A DNA stretch of 64,000 nt from contig CAYZJH010000010.1 of assembly GCA_964478625.1 (NCBI GenBank), positions 1 through 64,000 of the forward strand, in the 5' to 3' direction. Position numbers and translations under genes: made by a program. The notes under the pieces were generated by a model, which saw nothing but the letters and a program-made list of their open reading frames with translations, did not search any database and was not told the origin of the DNA. Origin of the DNA: SKZT01 sp964478625 (GTDB lineage Bacteria; Desulfobacterota; Desulfobacteria; Desulfobacterales; SKZT01). The number at the start of each line of letters is the position of its first letter. The stretch's first letter is position 1. Shown here piece after piece: positions 15,610 to 23,784 of this stretch.

Positions 15610-16830
15610 ATGACTTATCAGGTTTTGCTGCTGATTTTTTTACTTTTTCTTTCCGGATATTTCTCTTCTGCTGAAACGGCATTATTTACCATAAGCCGGG
15701 TAAAAGCCCGACATATAGCCAAGAGCGGTGGAAGAACCGACAAACTGATCAAGAAAATGAAAGATGATCCCCACAGACTTCTTTCTACCATTTTAATCGG
15801 AAATAACATTGTCAATGTTGCTTCATCAGCCATGGCCACTTCCATTGCCATAGAAATTTTTCAATCCAATGCCGTAGGAATCGCCACCGGAATAATGACT
15901 CTGCTTATTCTGATTTTTGGTGAAATTTTCCCAAAATCGATTGCCACCCGCAACAATTTTCTGATTGCAAGAATCGTTATAATTCCTCTATACTGGCTTT
16001 CGATCATTTTTTTCCCCTTAATCAAAATACTCGATTTTATACCTCTATTGCTTGGAAAAGCTAAAGATCGACCAACAGTAACCGAAGAGGAATTAATCAC
16101 CATTGTTGAAGTTGGTGAAGAGGAAGGTCAGATCAAGCAGGAAGAAAAAGAGCTGATTCGCAATATTTTTGAGTTCGACAACACCAGCACATCCGAAATC
16201 ATGACCCCTCGTTCGGATATGTTTGTCATTGATGCCGATAAAGGTCTTCCCCTTAAAGCCATTATCAAATCAGGATTTACCAGAATTCCGGTTATGGAAA
16301 AAAATATCGATAATATTATCGGGATTCTCAACATTAAAGACTTTTTTACCCATGTGGCAACCGGCAAAAAGAAACCTAGCATCAGAAGTATCATGAGACA
16401 ACCCTATTTTATACCCGAAAATAAAAAACTGGATACGTTACTTCATCAATTCAAGGAACGTAAGGACCATATGGCCATTGTAGTTGATGAGCACGGAGGA
16501 GTTGCCGGCTTGGTCACCCTTGAGGATGTTCTTGAAGAAATAGTTGGTGAAATTTGCGATGAAACCGATAAGGTTGAACCCCATATTGTCAAAGTAAAAA
16601 GCAATGAGTGGATTGTTTTAGGAAAGTGTCACATAGACGATATCAATAAAAAAATTCGAATGAACATTCCTGAATCTAAGGAATATGATACCTTTTCCGG
16701 ATATATTCTTGATGAAATAGGAAGAATTCCCAAGGTCAAAGAAGAGTTTGTTATCGGACAATTCAATATCAGCGTAAAAGAGATGGATGGCAATCGGATA
16801 AGGGAATTTATGGTAAAAAAGTTGGCATGA
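15610..16830 (+). CDS. CNNM/CorC (TlyC) family membrane protein with CBS pair
   Basis: This 406-aa protein has an N-terminal DUF21 transmembrane domain (about residues 1-140, with GYFSSAETALFTISR and LLSTILIGNNIVNVASSA). A CBS-domain pair follows (about 185-310, with EIMTPRSDMFVID and HMAIVVDEHGGVAGLVTLED), then a C-terminal CorC/HlyC domain (about 325-406). The family is linked to Mg2+/Co2+ efflux or homeostasis; the older name hemolysin is misleading. It follows a 189-base gap with no clear feature and stands as a single gene. Confidence 0.92.
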   Translation: MTYQVLLLIFLLFLSGYFSSAETALFTISRVKARHIAKSGGRTDKLIKKMKDDPHRLLSTILIGNNIVNVASSAMATSIAIEIFQSNAVGIATGIMTLLILIFGEIFPKSIATRNNFLIARIVIIPLYWLSIIFFPLIKILDFIPLLLGKAKDRPTVTEEELITIVEVGEEEGQIKQEEKELIRNIFEFDNTSTSEIMTPRSDMFVIDADKGLPLKAIIKSGFTRIPVMEKNIDNIIGILNIKDFFTHVATGKKKPSIRSIMRQPYFIPENKKLDTLLHQFKERKDHMAIVVDEHGGVAGLVTLEDVLEEIVGEICDETDKVEPHIVKVKSNEWIVLGKCHIDDINKKIRMNIPESKEYDTFSGYILDEIGRIPKVKEEFVIGQFNISVKEMDGNRIREFMVKKLA

Positions 16831-16980
16831 TAATTGCTAATTTTAAATCGGCTGCCCAAATATGGTCAGGAATCATACAGGGGCAATTATGACACATGAA
16901 GCAAATTACTTTTTCAGGGATGGGTGGAACTTTCAAATTTCAACGGTACGTTGCCTCAATTTAGAGAAAGGAAGTTGATT

Positions 16981-17280
16981 ATGAAAAAAATCTCGAAAAA
17001 GTTAATTGTTTTCTTTGTCGCCATTTGTTTTTCTCTAACGCTTTGCGGGTCGATTCAGGCTGATGAGGGTCAGAAAATCAATATCAACACAGCCGGCAAG
17101 GAAGAACTGATGCAGCTTCAAAAAATTGGTCCCCAGAAAGCTGAAGCCATCATCAGTTATAGAGAAACAGTTGGATCTTTTGAAAATCCGGAAGATATCA
17201 TGAATGTCACCGGAATAGGGGAGACGACTTACGAAATAAATAAGGATTTAATTGCGGTTACCCCACCAACTTCTGAGTAA
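16981..17280 (+). CDS. Secreted ComEA-like helix-hairpin-helix protein
   Basis: This 99-aa protein has a signal peptide (KKISKKLIVFFVAICFSLTLC, cleavage near Ala26) and a C-terminal ComEA-type HhH domain: ININTAGKEELMQLQKIG, then AEAIISYRETVGSF and VTGIGETTYE. Such proteins bind DNA non-specifically in the periplasm or at the membrane. I choose ATG 16981 (SD AAAGGAAG) rather than the in-frame 16924. A strong terminator follows. No DNA-uptake genes are adjacent. Confidence 0.88.
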   Translation: MKKISKKLIVFFVAICFSLTLCGSIQADEGQKININTAGKEELMQLQKIGPQKAEAIISYRETVGSFENPEDIMNVTGIGETTYEINKDLIAVTPPTSE

Positions 17281-17310
17281 TATTATTTAAGGTTCCCCCC
17301 TCCCTTTCCC

Positions 17311-17403
17311 GAGGGAATTGAATCTTGTGATTCCCTCAATAGCCAGGGGCTTTGGCAGGCAATCCTTTTCTTTTGCATTGCCAGGGCCCCTTTTGTTTTT
17401 TTA
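17311..17403 (+). terminator. Hairpins after comEA-like gene
   Basis: The first hairpin pairs gagggaat (17311-17318) with attccctc (17330-17337). A second, larger one pairs ggggc and ggcaggcaat (17346-17362) with attgccagggcccc (17377-17390) and is followed by ttttgttttttt, a good intrinsic terminator for the plus-strand gene. Bases 17404-17477 hold nothing else. Confidence 0.75.
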
Positions 17404-17477
17404 AAATGAGCAATCATTCCTGCAGTCCCAATCCATGAATTCTGAAACGGAAATCCGACAACAATAGTTTCAGGGTT

Positions 17478-17993
17478 TCATGGCACATATTGGATATAAG
17501 AATTCACCCCCAGCCATTTCATCTGGGTTGCCAACTTTTTCTGAAAAGAGGTTTTGGTTAGAATCAGATAATCCAGCATCGCAACACCATAGGCCATTAG
17601 TGCACCGAATGAGTTTGCCAGTATGTCTTTAAAGCTGCAATGACGGCCGGGAGTGAAATATTGATGTAATTCATCGGTGATTCCATAAGTAACGGCAATA
17701 AGCACACCCGACAGGCTTGCAATATGCCAGAAAAGCAACTTCTGGTCGATGGTTTTATATCCTGAGATGATGGTGGCCAATTTCAGCAATATCCTTGGCT
17801 GTTCAGCAAGCAAAAGCCTGATCACCAGAAGAGTCAGTATAAAATATCCGGTTGAATGAAGAACATAATCTGGCGTGGAATCGCTGATCCGGGGGTTGGA
17901 CAGGGATGACAAAATAAATATAGCAACCATATACCCCAATGGGGGTATCCAAAACCGGAATATGTATTGAAATGAGCGTTTCATTGGCTTCAA
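17478..17993 (-). CDS. VanZ-like membrane protein
   Basis: This 171-aa protein has four hydrophobic segments (about residues 13-30, 45-62, 95-110, 130-150) and the VanZ-family signature YGITDELHQYFTPGR followed by FKDILANSFGAL. VanZ-like proteins are small membrane proteins of uncertain role; only a few are tied to teicoplanin resistance, and there is no van cluster here. It is convergent with the ComEA-like gene and divergent from the kinase gene. Confidence 0.85.
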   Translation of the reverse strand: MKPMKRSFQYIFRFWIPPLGYMVAIFILSSLSNPRISDSTPDYVLHSTGYFILTLLVIRLLLAEQPRILLKLATIISGYKTIDQKLLFWHIASLSGVLIAVTYGITDELHQYFTPGRHCSFKDILANSFGALMAYGVAMLDYLILTKTSFQKKLATQMKWLGVNSYIQYVP

Positions 17994-18122
17994 ACAAAAA
18001 TTTGACAGATATCAGATTATCTTATTTAATACAATTATTATTGGATGGATCCGGTTTTCTGTTGCGAATTTGAATTTAAAGTCGTCTAACAACAATGATT
18101 TCCGCACGTAAGGAGGCATTTG

Positions 18123-19559
18123 ATGAGAATAGCCGTTATTGGTGGTGGAACCCGCTGTCAACAGTTGATCAGGTTGCTTGAAAATCACATGTTCCACGAA
18201 ATTGATCCCGCAATCGTTGCGGTTGCCGATATAAACCCCGAAGCTCCGGGTTTTAAGCAAGCCCGGAAAATAGGAATTGATGTCACCATGGATTACAATG
18301 ACATCTTAAATCGTGACGATATTGATCTTATTGTTGAATTAACTGGAATTATAGATGTTTACAATGACATTCATCGTAAGAAAAAAAATCAAGTCCAGGT
18401 GATTTCCCATGCGACTGCGTTGCTGTTTTGGGAAATATCGAGAATGGACCAGATTCAGAAAGAAATCAAACAGAATCTTCTAAATACTGCTGCTGTTTGC
18501 GATATTGTGATGAATGAACTCATAGAGGAAGATGTTCTGATTTTTGGTCTTGATCACAGAATCATCAATGTGAATGACAGTTTTCTCGACAAACTCGGTT
18601 TGGTACGTTCCGAAGTGATCGGCAAATATTGTTATGAAATTACCCATCATCAGAATGAACAATGTTCAGGAGAGCAGCACCCATGCCCTCTGAATGAACT
18701 TTTGGAAACGGGCAGGCCATCCAGAGCCACCCACATCCATCTCGATAAAAATAAAAATGAACGATATTATTCCATTTCATGTTACCCGCTTAAAGAATTC
18801 GGCAAAATCATTGGCGCCATTGAAATTTCAAAAGATATCACCAGCGATATTAACCTGCAAAAGTCTTTGATGCAACAGGAGAAAATGGTTTCTATCGGTC
18901 GTCTCTCGGCCGGTGTCGCCCATGAGATCAACAATCCGCTGACGACGATATTAACATCCTCGATGCTTATGCAGGAAGAAACTCCAAAAGATTCCCCCGT
19001 ATACCAGGAATTGGAAATCATTTCCAATGAGGCTCTTCGCTGCCGTAAAATTGTCAAAAGTCTTCTGGACTTTGCCCGCCAAAACAAAAGCACCAAAAAA
19101 TTCTGCGATTTGAATGATGTTATCGAAGAGAGCTATATTCTGACGCGAAAACAGGCTGCTTTTGGCGATATTACGGTCCAAACCGATCTTGAAAGAAATT
19201 TGCCAAAAGTCAATATTGATGCCGACCAAATCCAGCAGACATTGATCAATCTTATTTTAAATGCCATCGAAGCAACCAATGCCGGGGGGACTGTTACGCT
19301 GACAAGCCGATACAGGCCTGAGACAGACAGTGTCGAAGTGATTGTCAGTGACACGGGAATCGGTATTCCACCTGAACATATTGATTCAATTTTTGAACCC
19401 TTTTTTACCACCCGGGAAAATGGAACTGGTTTAGGCCTTTCAATTTCCCTTGGAATCATTGAACAACACTGCGGCAAAATCATGGTGAACAGCACTCCCG
19501 GAAAAGGCACGCAATTTACCATTCAATTGCCTCGGAATATGGAATCGAATCATGGCTGA
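18123..19559 (+). CDS. Sensor histidine kinase with N-terminal NAD(P)-binding-like domain
   Basis: This 478-aa kinase has an N-terminal Rossmann domain (MRIAVIGGGTRCQQLIRLL; residues 1-115, with VAVADINPEAPG and IVELTG) resembling the nucleotide-binding domain of dehydrogenases. A PAS domain follows (about 120-240), then HisKA with the phospho-His in VAHEINNPLTT (H267). The HATPase domain has N, G1 and G2 boxes (NLILNAIEA, DTGIGIP, GTGLGLSIS). There are no membrane segments, so it is cytosolic. It may read the NAD(P)H state or a related ligand. I choose ATG 18123 (SD AAGGAGG). It overlaps the downstream NtrC-type regulator by eight bases. Confidence 0.9.
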   Translation: MRIAVIGGGTRCQQLIRLLENHMFHEIDPAIVAVADINPEAPGFKQARKIGIDVTMDYNDILNRDDIDLIVELTGIIDVYNDIHRKKKNQVQVISHATALLFWEISRMDQIQKEIKQNLLNTAAVCDIVMNELIEEDVLIFGLDHRIINVNDSFLDKLGLVRSEVIGKYCYEITHHQNEQCSGEQHPCPLNELLETGRPSRATHIHLDKNKNERYYSISCYPLKEFGKIIGAIEISKDITSDINLQKSLMQQEKMVSIGRLSAGVAHEINNPLTTILTSSMLMQEETPKDSPVYQELEIISNEALRCRKIVKSLLDFARQNKSTKKFCDLNDVIEESYILTRKQAAFGDITVQTDLERNLPKVNIDADQIQQTLINLILNAIEATNAGGTVTLTSRYRPETDSVEVIVSDTGIGIPPEHIDSIFEPFFTTRENGTGLGLSISLGIIEQHCGKIMVNSTPGKGTQFTIQLPRNMESNHG

Positions 19560-20964
19560 TGAAAAAATCCAGCATGTCTTGGTTATTGATGATGAAACAG
19601 AAATTTGTAAAAACTGCGTCAAAATATTGGCCGGTGCAGATCTCGAAGTGGCTTATGCAACAAATGGATACGATGCCCTTCAGATGATGTCGGAGCAGCG
19701 TTTCGATGTCGTTATCACAGATTTGAAAATGAGCCGTATCGGAGGTATGGAGGTACTTAAACAGATCAAGGAACGTTATACGGATACGGTGGTTGTTGTC
19801 ATGACCGGTTACGCCAGTGTTTCTTCCGCAGTAGAAGTAATGAAGATGGGTGCATTCGATTACCTTCCAAAACCGTTCACACCTCATGAACTCCGCGCAG
19901 TTACCTATCAAGCCCTTGCCCACAGGGAACTTCAGCTTAAAAACCGTCAACTGATGCATTCGAATCTTTCGCGGCAATCTATTTCCCACCAACTGATCGG
20001 CAGCAGCCCAAAAATTAAAAAAGTCATTGAGATGATCCAGAAGGTCGCTCCTACCGATGCAACCGTGTTGTTATATGGAGAAAGCGGGACCGGCAAGGAA
20101 CTTGTTGCAAGGGCGGTTCATGCCAACAGCCGACGAAAGGACAATGTCTTCTTTGCGGTCGATTGCGGAACCTTGTCCGGGAATCTCCTGGAAAGCGAAT
20201 TGTTCGGTTATAAGAAGGGGGCCTTCACCAACGCATTCAAAGATAAAGACGGAATTTTCAAACTTGGTGACAAAGGGACTGTTTTTCTTGATGAAATCAG
20301 CAATATGAATTTAGAAGTGCAGGGTAAACTTTTGCGTTTTCTTGAAACCATGGAATTTATCCCCATTGGCGGCACTAACGTTCAAAAAGTGGATGTTCGG
20401 CTGATTTTTGCGACCAATCAAAACCTGGAAGAAATGGTTGCCCAGGGAAAATTTCGTGAGGATTTTTATTATCGGATAGTGGTCTACCCGATTAATTTGC
20501 CCGCTCTTAGGGAACGTGAACCCGATATCCTGCCCATTGCTCATTTTTTTTTGGAACAATACAGTCGTACTACCGGAAAAAAAATTACCGGGTTTGAAGA
20601 AAGAGCGGCCAGACGGCTCATGGCATTTGACTGGCCCGGCAATGTTCGTCAATTAAAAAATGTTATCGAGCGTGCGGTCATCTTGTGCGAACAGGAACTG
20701 ATTACGTTAAAAGATCTGCCCATGTTGCATCATGAGAACGGGCTTGATGAAATCCTTGTTAATATCCCTGAAACTAACGAGGAACTTAAAAAAATGAAAA
20801 AAGAAATTCGGGAAAAATCCGTCCGAAAAATCGAAAAGAAATTTTTGTTGAAAGCATTGGAAACCCATGACTGGAATGTTAGTCGAGCCGCTGAAAAAAC
20901 GGGTTTGCAAAGGACCAATTTTCATGCTCTCATGAAAAAGCACGGCATCACGGTTCAAACCTAA
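19552..20964 (+). CDS. NtrC-family sigma-54 response regulator
   Basis: This 470-aa protein has a receiver domain (1-120, phospho-Asp D57 in VVITDLKM, KPF Lys), an AAA+ sigma-54 interaction domain (about 142-375, Walker A GESGTGKE, loop GAFTNA instead of GAFTGA, Walker B GTVFLDEIS) and a Fis-type HTH (DWNVSRAAEKTGLQRTNF). It is cotranslated with the upstream kinase. The sigma-54 promoter 230 bases downstream and the two dyads between them make the double-receiver gene its most likely target. Confidence 0.93.
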   Translation: MADEKIQHVLVIDDETEICKNCVKILAGADLEVAYATNGYDALQMMSEQRFDVVITDLKMSRIGGMEVLKQIKERYTDTVVVVMTGYASVSSAVEVMKMGAFDYLPKPFTPHELRAVTYQALAHRELQLKNRQLMHSNLSRQSISHQLIGSSPKIKKVIEMIQKVAPTDATVLLYGESGTGKELVARAVHANSRRKDNVFFAVDCGTLSGNLLESELFGYKKGAFTNAFKDKDGIFKLGDKGTVFLDEISNMNLEVQGKLLRFLETMEFIPIGGTNVQKVDVRLIFATNQNLEEMVAQGKFREDFYYRIVVYPINLPALREREPDILPIAHFFLEQYSRTTGKKITGFEERAARRLMAFDWPGNVRQLKNVIERAVILCEQELITLKDLPMLHHENGLDEILVNIPETNEELKKMKKEIREKSVRKIEKKFLLKALETHDWNVSRAAEKTGLQRTNFHALMKKHGITVQT

Positions 20965-20972
20965 AATTATAC

Positions 20973-20995
20973 AGTGTATATATTTATTATACATT
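20973..20995. promoter_or_regulatory. Dyad 1, possible enhancer (UAS)
   Basis: TGTATA and TATACA form a perfect six-bp inverted repeat seven bases apart (20975-20993). It is 18/23 identical to the dyad at 21092-21114. It lies about 225 bases upstream of the sigma-54 promoter, within the range for an activator site. Confidence 0.5.
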
Positions 20996-21091
20996 CCGCT
21001 TTTTCAAAAAGGGTTCCACTCCCGCCTGAGTTAAAACCTTTATTTGCCGGTGTTGTTGAGAAACCAGAGCCGCTTTTCGGCATATAAATCA

Positions 21092-21114
21092 AGTGTATAC
21101 ATATTTTGTACAAT
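21092..21114. promoter_or_regulatory. Dyad 2, possible enhancer (UAS)
   Basis: This second copy of the dyad reads TGTATA-N7-TGTACA and is centred about 105 bases upstream of the -12 element at 21209. That is the classic distance for NtrC-type enhancer binding. The two copies share flanking bases (AGTG at the left, T at the right), so they look like sites of one protein. Confidence 0.55.
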
Positions 21115-21195
21115 CCGGTTTCAAGAGGGTCTTGTTTGAATCGAGCATATTTAATAAGCTAATATAATCAACATGTTATGGATTAATTTTGCCGC

Positions 21196-21211
21196 TGGCA
21201 TGTATTGTGCA
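21196..21211 (+). promoter_or_regulatory. Sigma-54 promoter (-24/-12)
   Basis: TGGCATGTATTGTGCA matches the sigma-54 consensus with GG and GC at the required spacing (G197/G198 and G209/C210). Transcription would start near 21221, giving a leader of about 70 bases before the double-receiver gene at 21291. Its context is two NtrC-type enhancer dyads and an adjacent NtrC-type regulator. Confidence 0.8.
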
Positions 21212-21290
21212 AAATTTAGAGTCACACTGAGAAAAACAAAACAAAGATTATAATCAATTTACAGATAAATAAAGACAAGGGAGGGATAAA

Positions 21291-22958
21291 ATGGAAAATT
21301 TAGATAAAATTATAGTGGTAGACGATGAAATGGGCATTTGTCAGAATGTTGAAAAAATTCTGGCTAAAAGCAAATACGAAGTAGTCCATGCCCAAAGTGC
21401 TCAGGAAGCACTCGAACGAATGGCGAGAGAATCTTTCTCCCTGTTGATATCGGATATTGTTATGCCCGAAATGAACGGGCTTGAGCTGTTAAAGCTGGTG
21501 AAAAAAGAGTGGCCACTGACAAAGGCTATTATGATGACCGCCTATGCCTCTACCGATACGGCGATGAAAGCGATCCGACTGGGGGCTTTGGACTATATTC
21601 CCAAGCCTTTCACGCCTGGTGAACTGAGAGAAACGGTAAGAAAAGCCCTTGCCGGAGAACTGGTTGAAATCAAAAGTTCAAAGGCTGAAAAAGAAACGAT
21701 GAACATTATCGATGTGGATATGCCCTTTGATCGGGATGAGGTGGCAAAATACACGGGAGAGACCTATGCGGATCATTTGACTCGTTCTGATACGACAGAT
21801 GTGGAGATAGTGGAGCCTCAGAAAATGGAAGGCTATTGCCTTGTGGGTGATATGATCTGCGATATTTACAAAAAGCTGGATGGAACTTGCAAGGGTGGGC
21901 TGAAAAACAAATGTCCACAGAAAAAAGCCAAGGCAAAAAAAGCTGCTGCTAAAACAGATGCTTTTGATGCCAATAAACTTATCGGTATTGATCAGCCATT
22001 TGATTATGAAGAGGTTGTATCGATTACCGGACCCGAATATGTTCAATACCTGGACAGAGATGGTTTTGCTTTTCTCCCGTATGAAACGCTAAAAACGAAA
22101 AAGCCCATTGCCCCATCCAAATCGATGGGCACCATCGATGTGGATATTCCATTTGATCGTGAAGAAGTGGCAAAATACACGGGAGATGTATATGCAGATA
22201 GCCTGACACGATCTGATACAACGAGTACAAAAATTTCAACACCCAGTGTGCCGGAATATTTCTGCGAAGTCGGCGAAATGGAGTGCGATATATTTAAAAA
22301 AATGGGTGGAACCTGTAAAGCAGGTCTTAAAAACAAATGTCCGCAGAAAGCCAAAGCCAAAAAAGAAGCGGTCAAAAAGGTTAAGACGGATACAAGCCGC
22401 CTGATTGCTCCTGATATGCCCTTTGATTATGAGGAAGTTGCTGCAGCTACCGGGCCCGAATATGTTCAGTACCTTGGAAGGGAAGATATTTCGATCATAC
22501 CTTATGCGGAATGGAAGAAAAAAGTTGAGCTGGCTAATCAGGCTGCAAAAGCAAAGGTTTTGGATTACCCGGACCTTCCAAAAGAACCGGCTTACAAAAA
22601 TACATTGGTTATTGATGATGAAGTGGCGGTCAACAACAATATTCGTAAAATTCTTTCCAATGAAGGATACCATGTGGACCAGGCAGTCACCAAAGCAGAA
22701 GCGCTTGAAAGTATCAACCGCCACCCATACCAGGTCATTTTGCTGGATTTGAGGATACCGGGGGTAAAAGGTTTGGAATTGCTCCAGGCCATTGCCGAGA
22801 AACAACCTGATGCAAAAGTGATCATCATTACCGGATATGCCAGTATCGACACGGCTGTGGAGGCTGCAAGAATCGGCGCCATTGATTACTTGCCCAAGCC
22901 GTTTACACCTGATGAAATCCGAAATGCCGCAGACAAAGCCTTTAAATTGGCTGCCTGA
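21291..22958 (+). CDS. Double-receiver protein with duplicated four-Cys module
   Basis: This 555-aa protein has a receiver domain at each end: residues 1-120 with D55 in LLISDIVMPE, and about 438-555 with D486 in ILLDLRIPG. Both keep the acidic pocket and the YxPKPF Lys. Between them lie two copies of a module (about 138-264 and 280-405), each beginning with D(V/M)PFDR(D/E)EVAKYTG. Each copy has cysteines at identical spacing C-x6-C-x9-C-x7-C (C183, C190, C200, C208 and C325, C332, C342, C350), then PFDYEEV and TGPEYVQYL. There is no DNA-binding or enzymatic output domain. It may be a redox- or metal-responsive phosphorelay adaptor. SD gggagg precedes the ATG, and a sigma-54 promoter lies upstream. 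Confidence 0.85.
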   Translation: MENLDKIIVVDDEMGICQNVEKILAKSKYEVVHAQSAQEALERMARESFSLLISDIVMPEMNGLELLKLVKKEWPLTKAIMMTAYASTDTAMKAIRLGALDYIPKPFTPGELRETVRKALAGELVEIKSSKAEKETMNIIDVDMPFDRDEVAKYTGETYADHLTRSDTTDVEIVEPQKMEGYCLVGDMICDIYKKLDGTCKGGLKNKCPQKKAKAKKAAAKTDAFDANKLIGIDQPFDYEEVVSITGPEYVQYLDRDGFAFLPYETLKTKKPIAPSKSMGTIDVDIPFDREEVAKYTGDVYADSLTRSDTTSTKISTPSVPEYFCEVGEMECDIFKKMGGTCKAGLKNKCPQKAKAKKEAVKKVKTDTSRLIAPDMPFDYEEVAAATGPEYVQYLGREDISIIPYAEWKKKVELANQAAKAKVLDYPDLPKEPAYKNTLVIDDEVAVNNNIRKILSNEGYHVDQAVTKAEALESINRHPYQVILLDLRIPGVKGLELLQAIAEKQPDAKVIIITGYASIDTAVEAARIGAIDYLPKPFTPDEIRNAADKAFKLAA

Positions 22959-22972
22959 TATTCATTTTAAAG

Positions 22973-22996
22973 TAGCCGGGTCGCAAGACCCGGCTA
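22973..22996. terminator. Perfect 10-bp hairpin terminator
   Basis: tagccgggtc and gacccggcta pair perfectly around a GCAA tetraloop, followed by ttattc. It lies 15 bases after the double-receiver stop codon, so it separates that gene from the hdrA/nuo operon. The U-run is short, so termination may be partial. Confidence 0.7.
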
Positions 22997-23122
22997 TTAT
23001 TCACTTCCTGATTCAGTCCAAAGTAAATCCCTCTTTAATGGTCACTATTTTTACAAGCAAGAGCCCTTATTTTGTTACTGGGTCCTCTTTTGTAAATTAC
23101 ACCATAAAAATTTTATCTTTTA

Positions 23123-23151
23123 TTGACAATTGATCATTTTCCCTTTAATCT
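23123..23151 (+). promoter_or_regulatory. Possible promoter of hdrA/nuo operon
   Basis: A consensus -35 TTGACA (23123-23128) is followed after 17 bases by taatct (23146-23151), a poor -10. This would give a leader of about 130 bases before the ATG at 23290. No -24/-12 element is seen in the 22997-23289 gap, which otherwise holds nothing clear. Confidence 0.3.
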
Positions 23152-23289
23152 ACTTCTTTGGTTTGATTTATGTAGGATGCGATTATAGTATTCTCAGGTA
23201 CTTACATACCAAAAAACATATTTGTAAACTTGCAGGTTCGATGAGATTTTTCTATCTGATGGTTCTGCAGATTTTGGGAGAGTGAAAAA

Positions 23290-23673
23290 ATGGCGAAGGA
23301 TGTCATAGGGTCCGTACTGGTAGTCGGTGGAGGAATCGCCGGAATGCAGTCAGCTCTCGATTTGGCCAATTCCGGTTATTATGTATATTTACTTGAAAAA
23401 TCGCCTTCCATTGGCGGGATCATGTCGCAATTGGACAAAACGTTTCCGACCAATGATTGTGCGATGTGAATCATCTCACCTAAACTGGTCGAGGTCGGCC
23501 GGCATTTAAATATTGAGTTGATCACATATGCTGATTTGGAATCTGTAGAGGGTGAGCCCGGTAATTTTAAGGTGAAAATTAATAAAAAGGCCCGCACAAT
23601 TAATATCGATCGTTGTACGGGGTGTGGTGCATGCGTGGAAAACTGCCCTGTTGTTCAGCAAGCTTCTGGTTGA
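23290..23673 (+). CDS. hdrA: Truncated HdrA N-terminal domain, selenoprotein (Sec60)
   Basis: This short ORF encodes 127 aa if the in-frame TGA at 23467-23469 is read as selenocysteine. It has the FAD-binding start VLVVGGGIAGMQSALDLA, EKSPSIGG, and the HdrA motif NDCAM-U-IISPKLVEVGRH, with U at the position that is Cys or Sec in heterodisulfide reductase subunit A. C57 and U60 form a CxxU pair. It ends with one ferredoxin motif (CTGCGACVENCP, C109 to C119) and stops at TGA 23671, where full HdrA would continue for several hundred residues. SD GGGAGAG precedes the ATG. It is first in an operon with nuoE, nuoF and the nuoG-hdrA fusion. It may work in trans with the fusion, or be a decaying remnant. 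Confidence 0.8.
23470..23502 (+). other. SECIS-like hairpin after UGA
   Basis: Twenty-one bases after the UGA (23467-23469), hairpin arms cuggucG-type (23485-23490) and ggccgg (23497-23502) form six pairs, two of them G-U. They enclose the loop GAGGUC, which starts with G and contains the AGGUC seen in the E. coli fdhF SECIS loop. The distance from UGA to loop fits the 16-37 base window reported for bacterial SECIS elements. This supports Sec insertion at residue 60. Confidence 0.65.
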
Positions 23674-23784
23674 TTTTCAACCCATGCGTAATGTCCACCC
23701 AGAATACCCGTTCGGTTTTGAGTTACAGAATTATTGATCAAAATATAATTAAACCATTTTAGAATATTTTTGGGAGATGAGCTG

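Noticed and set aside
23671..23673. Second TGA as another selenocysteine codon
   Set aside because: Readthrough would add only five codons before TAA at 23689, and no HdrA-like sequence follows.
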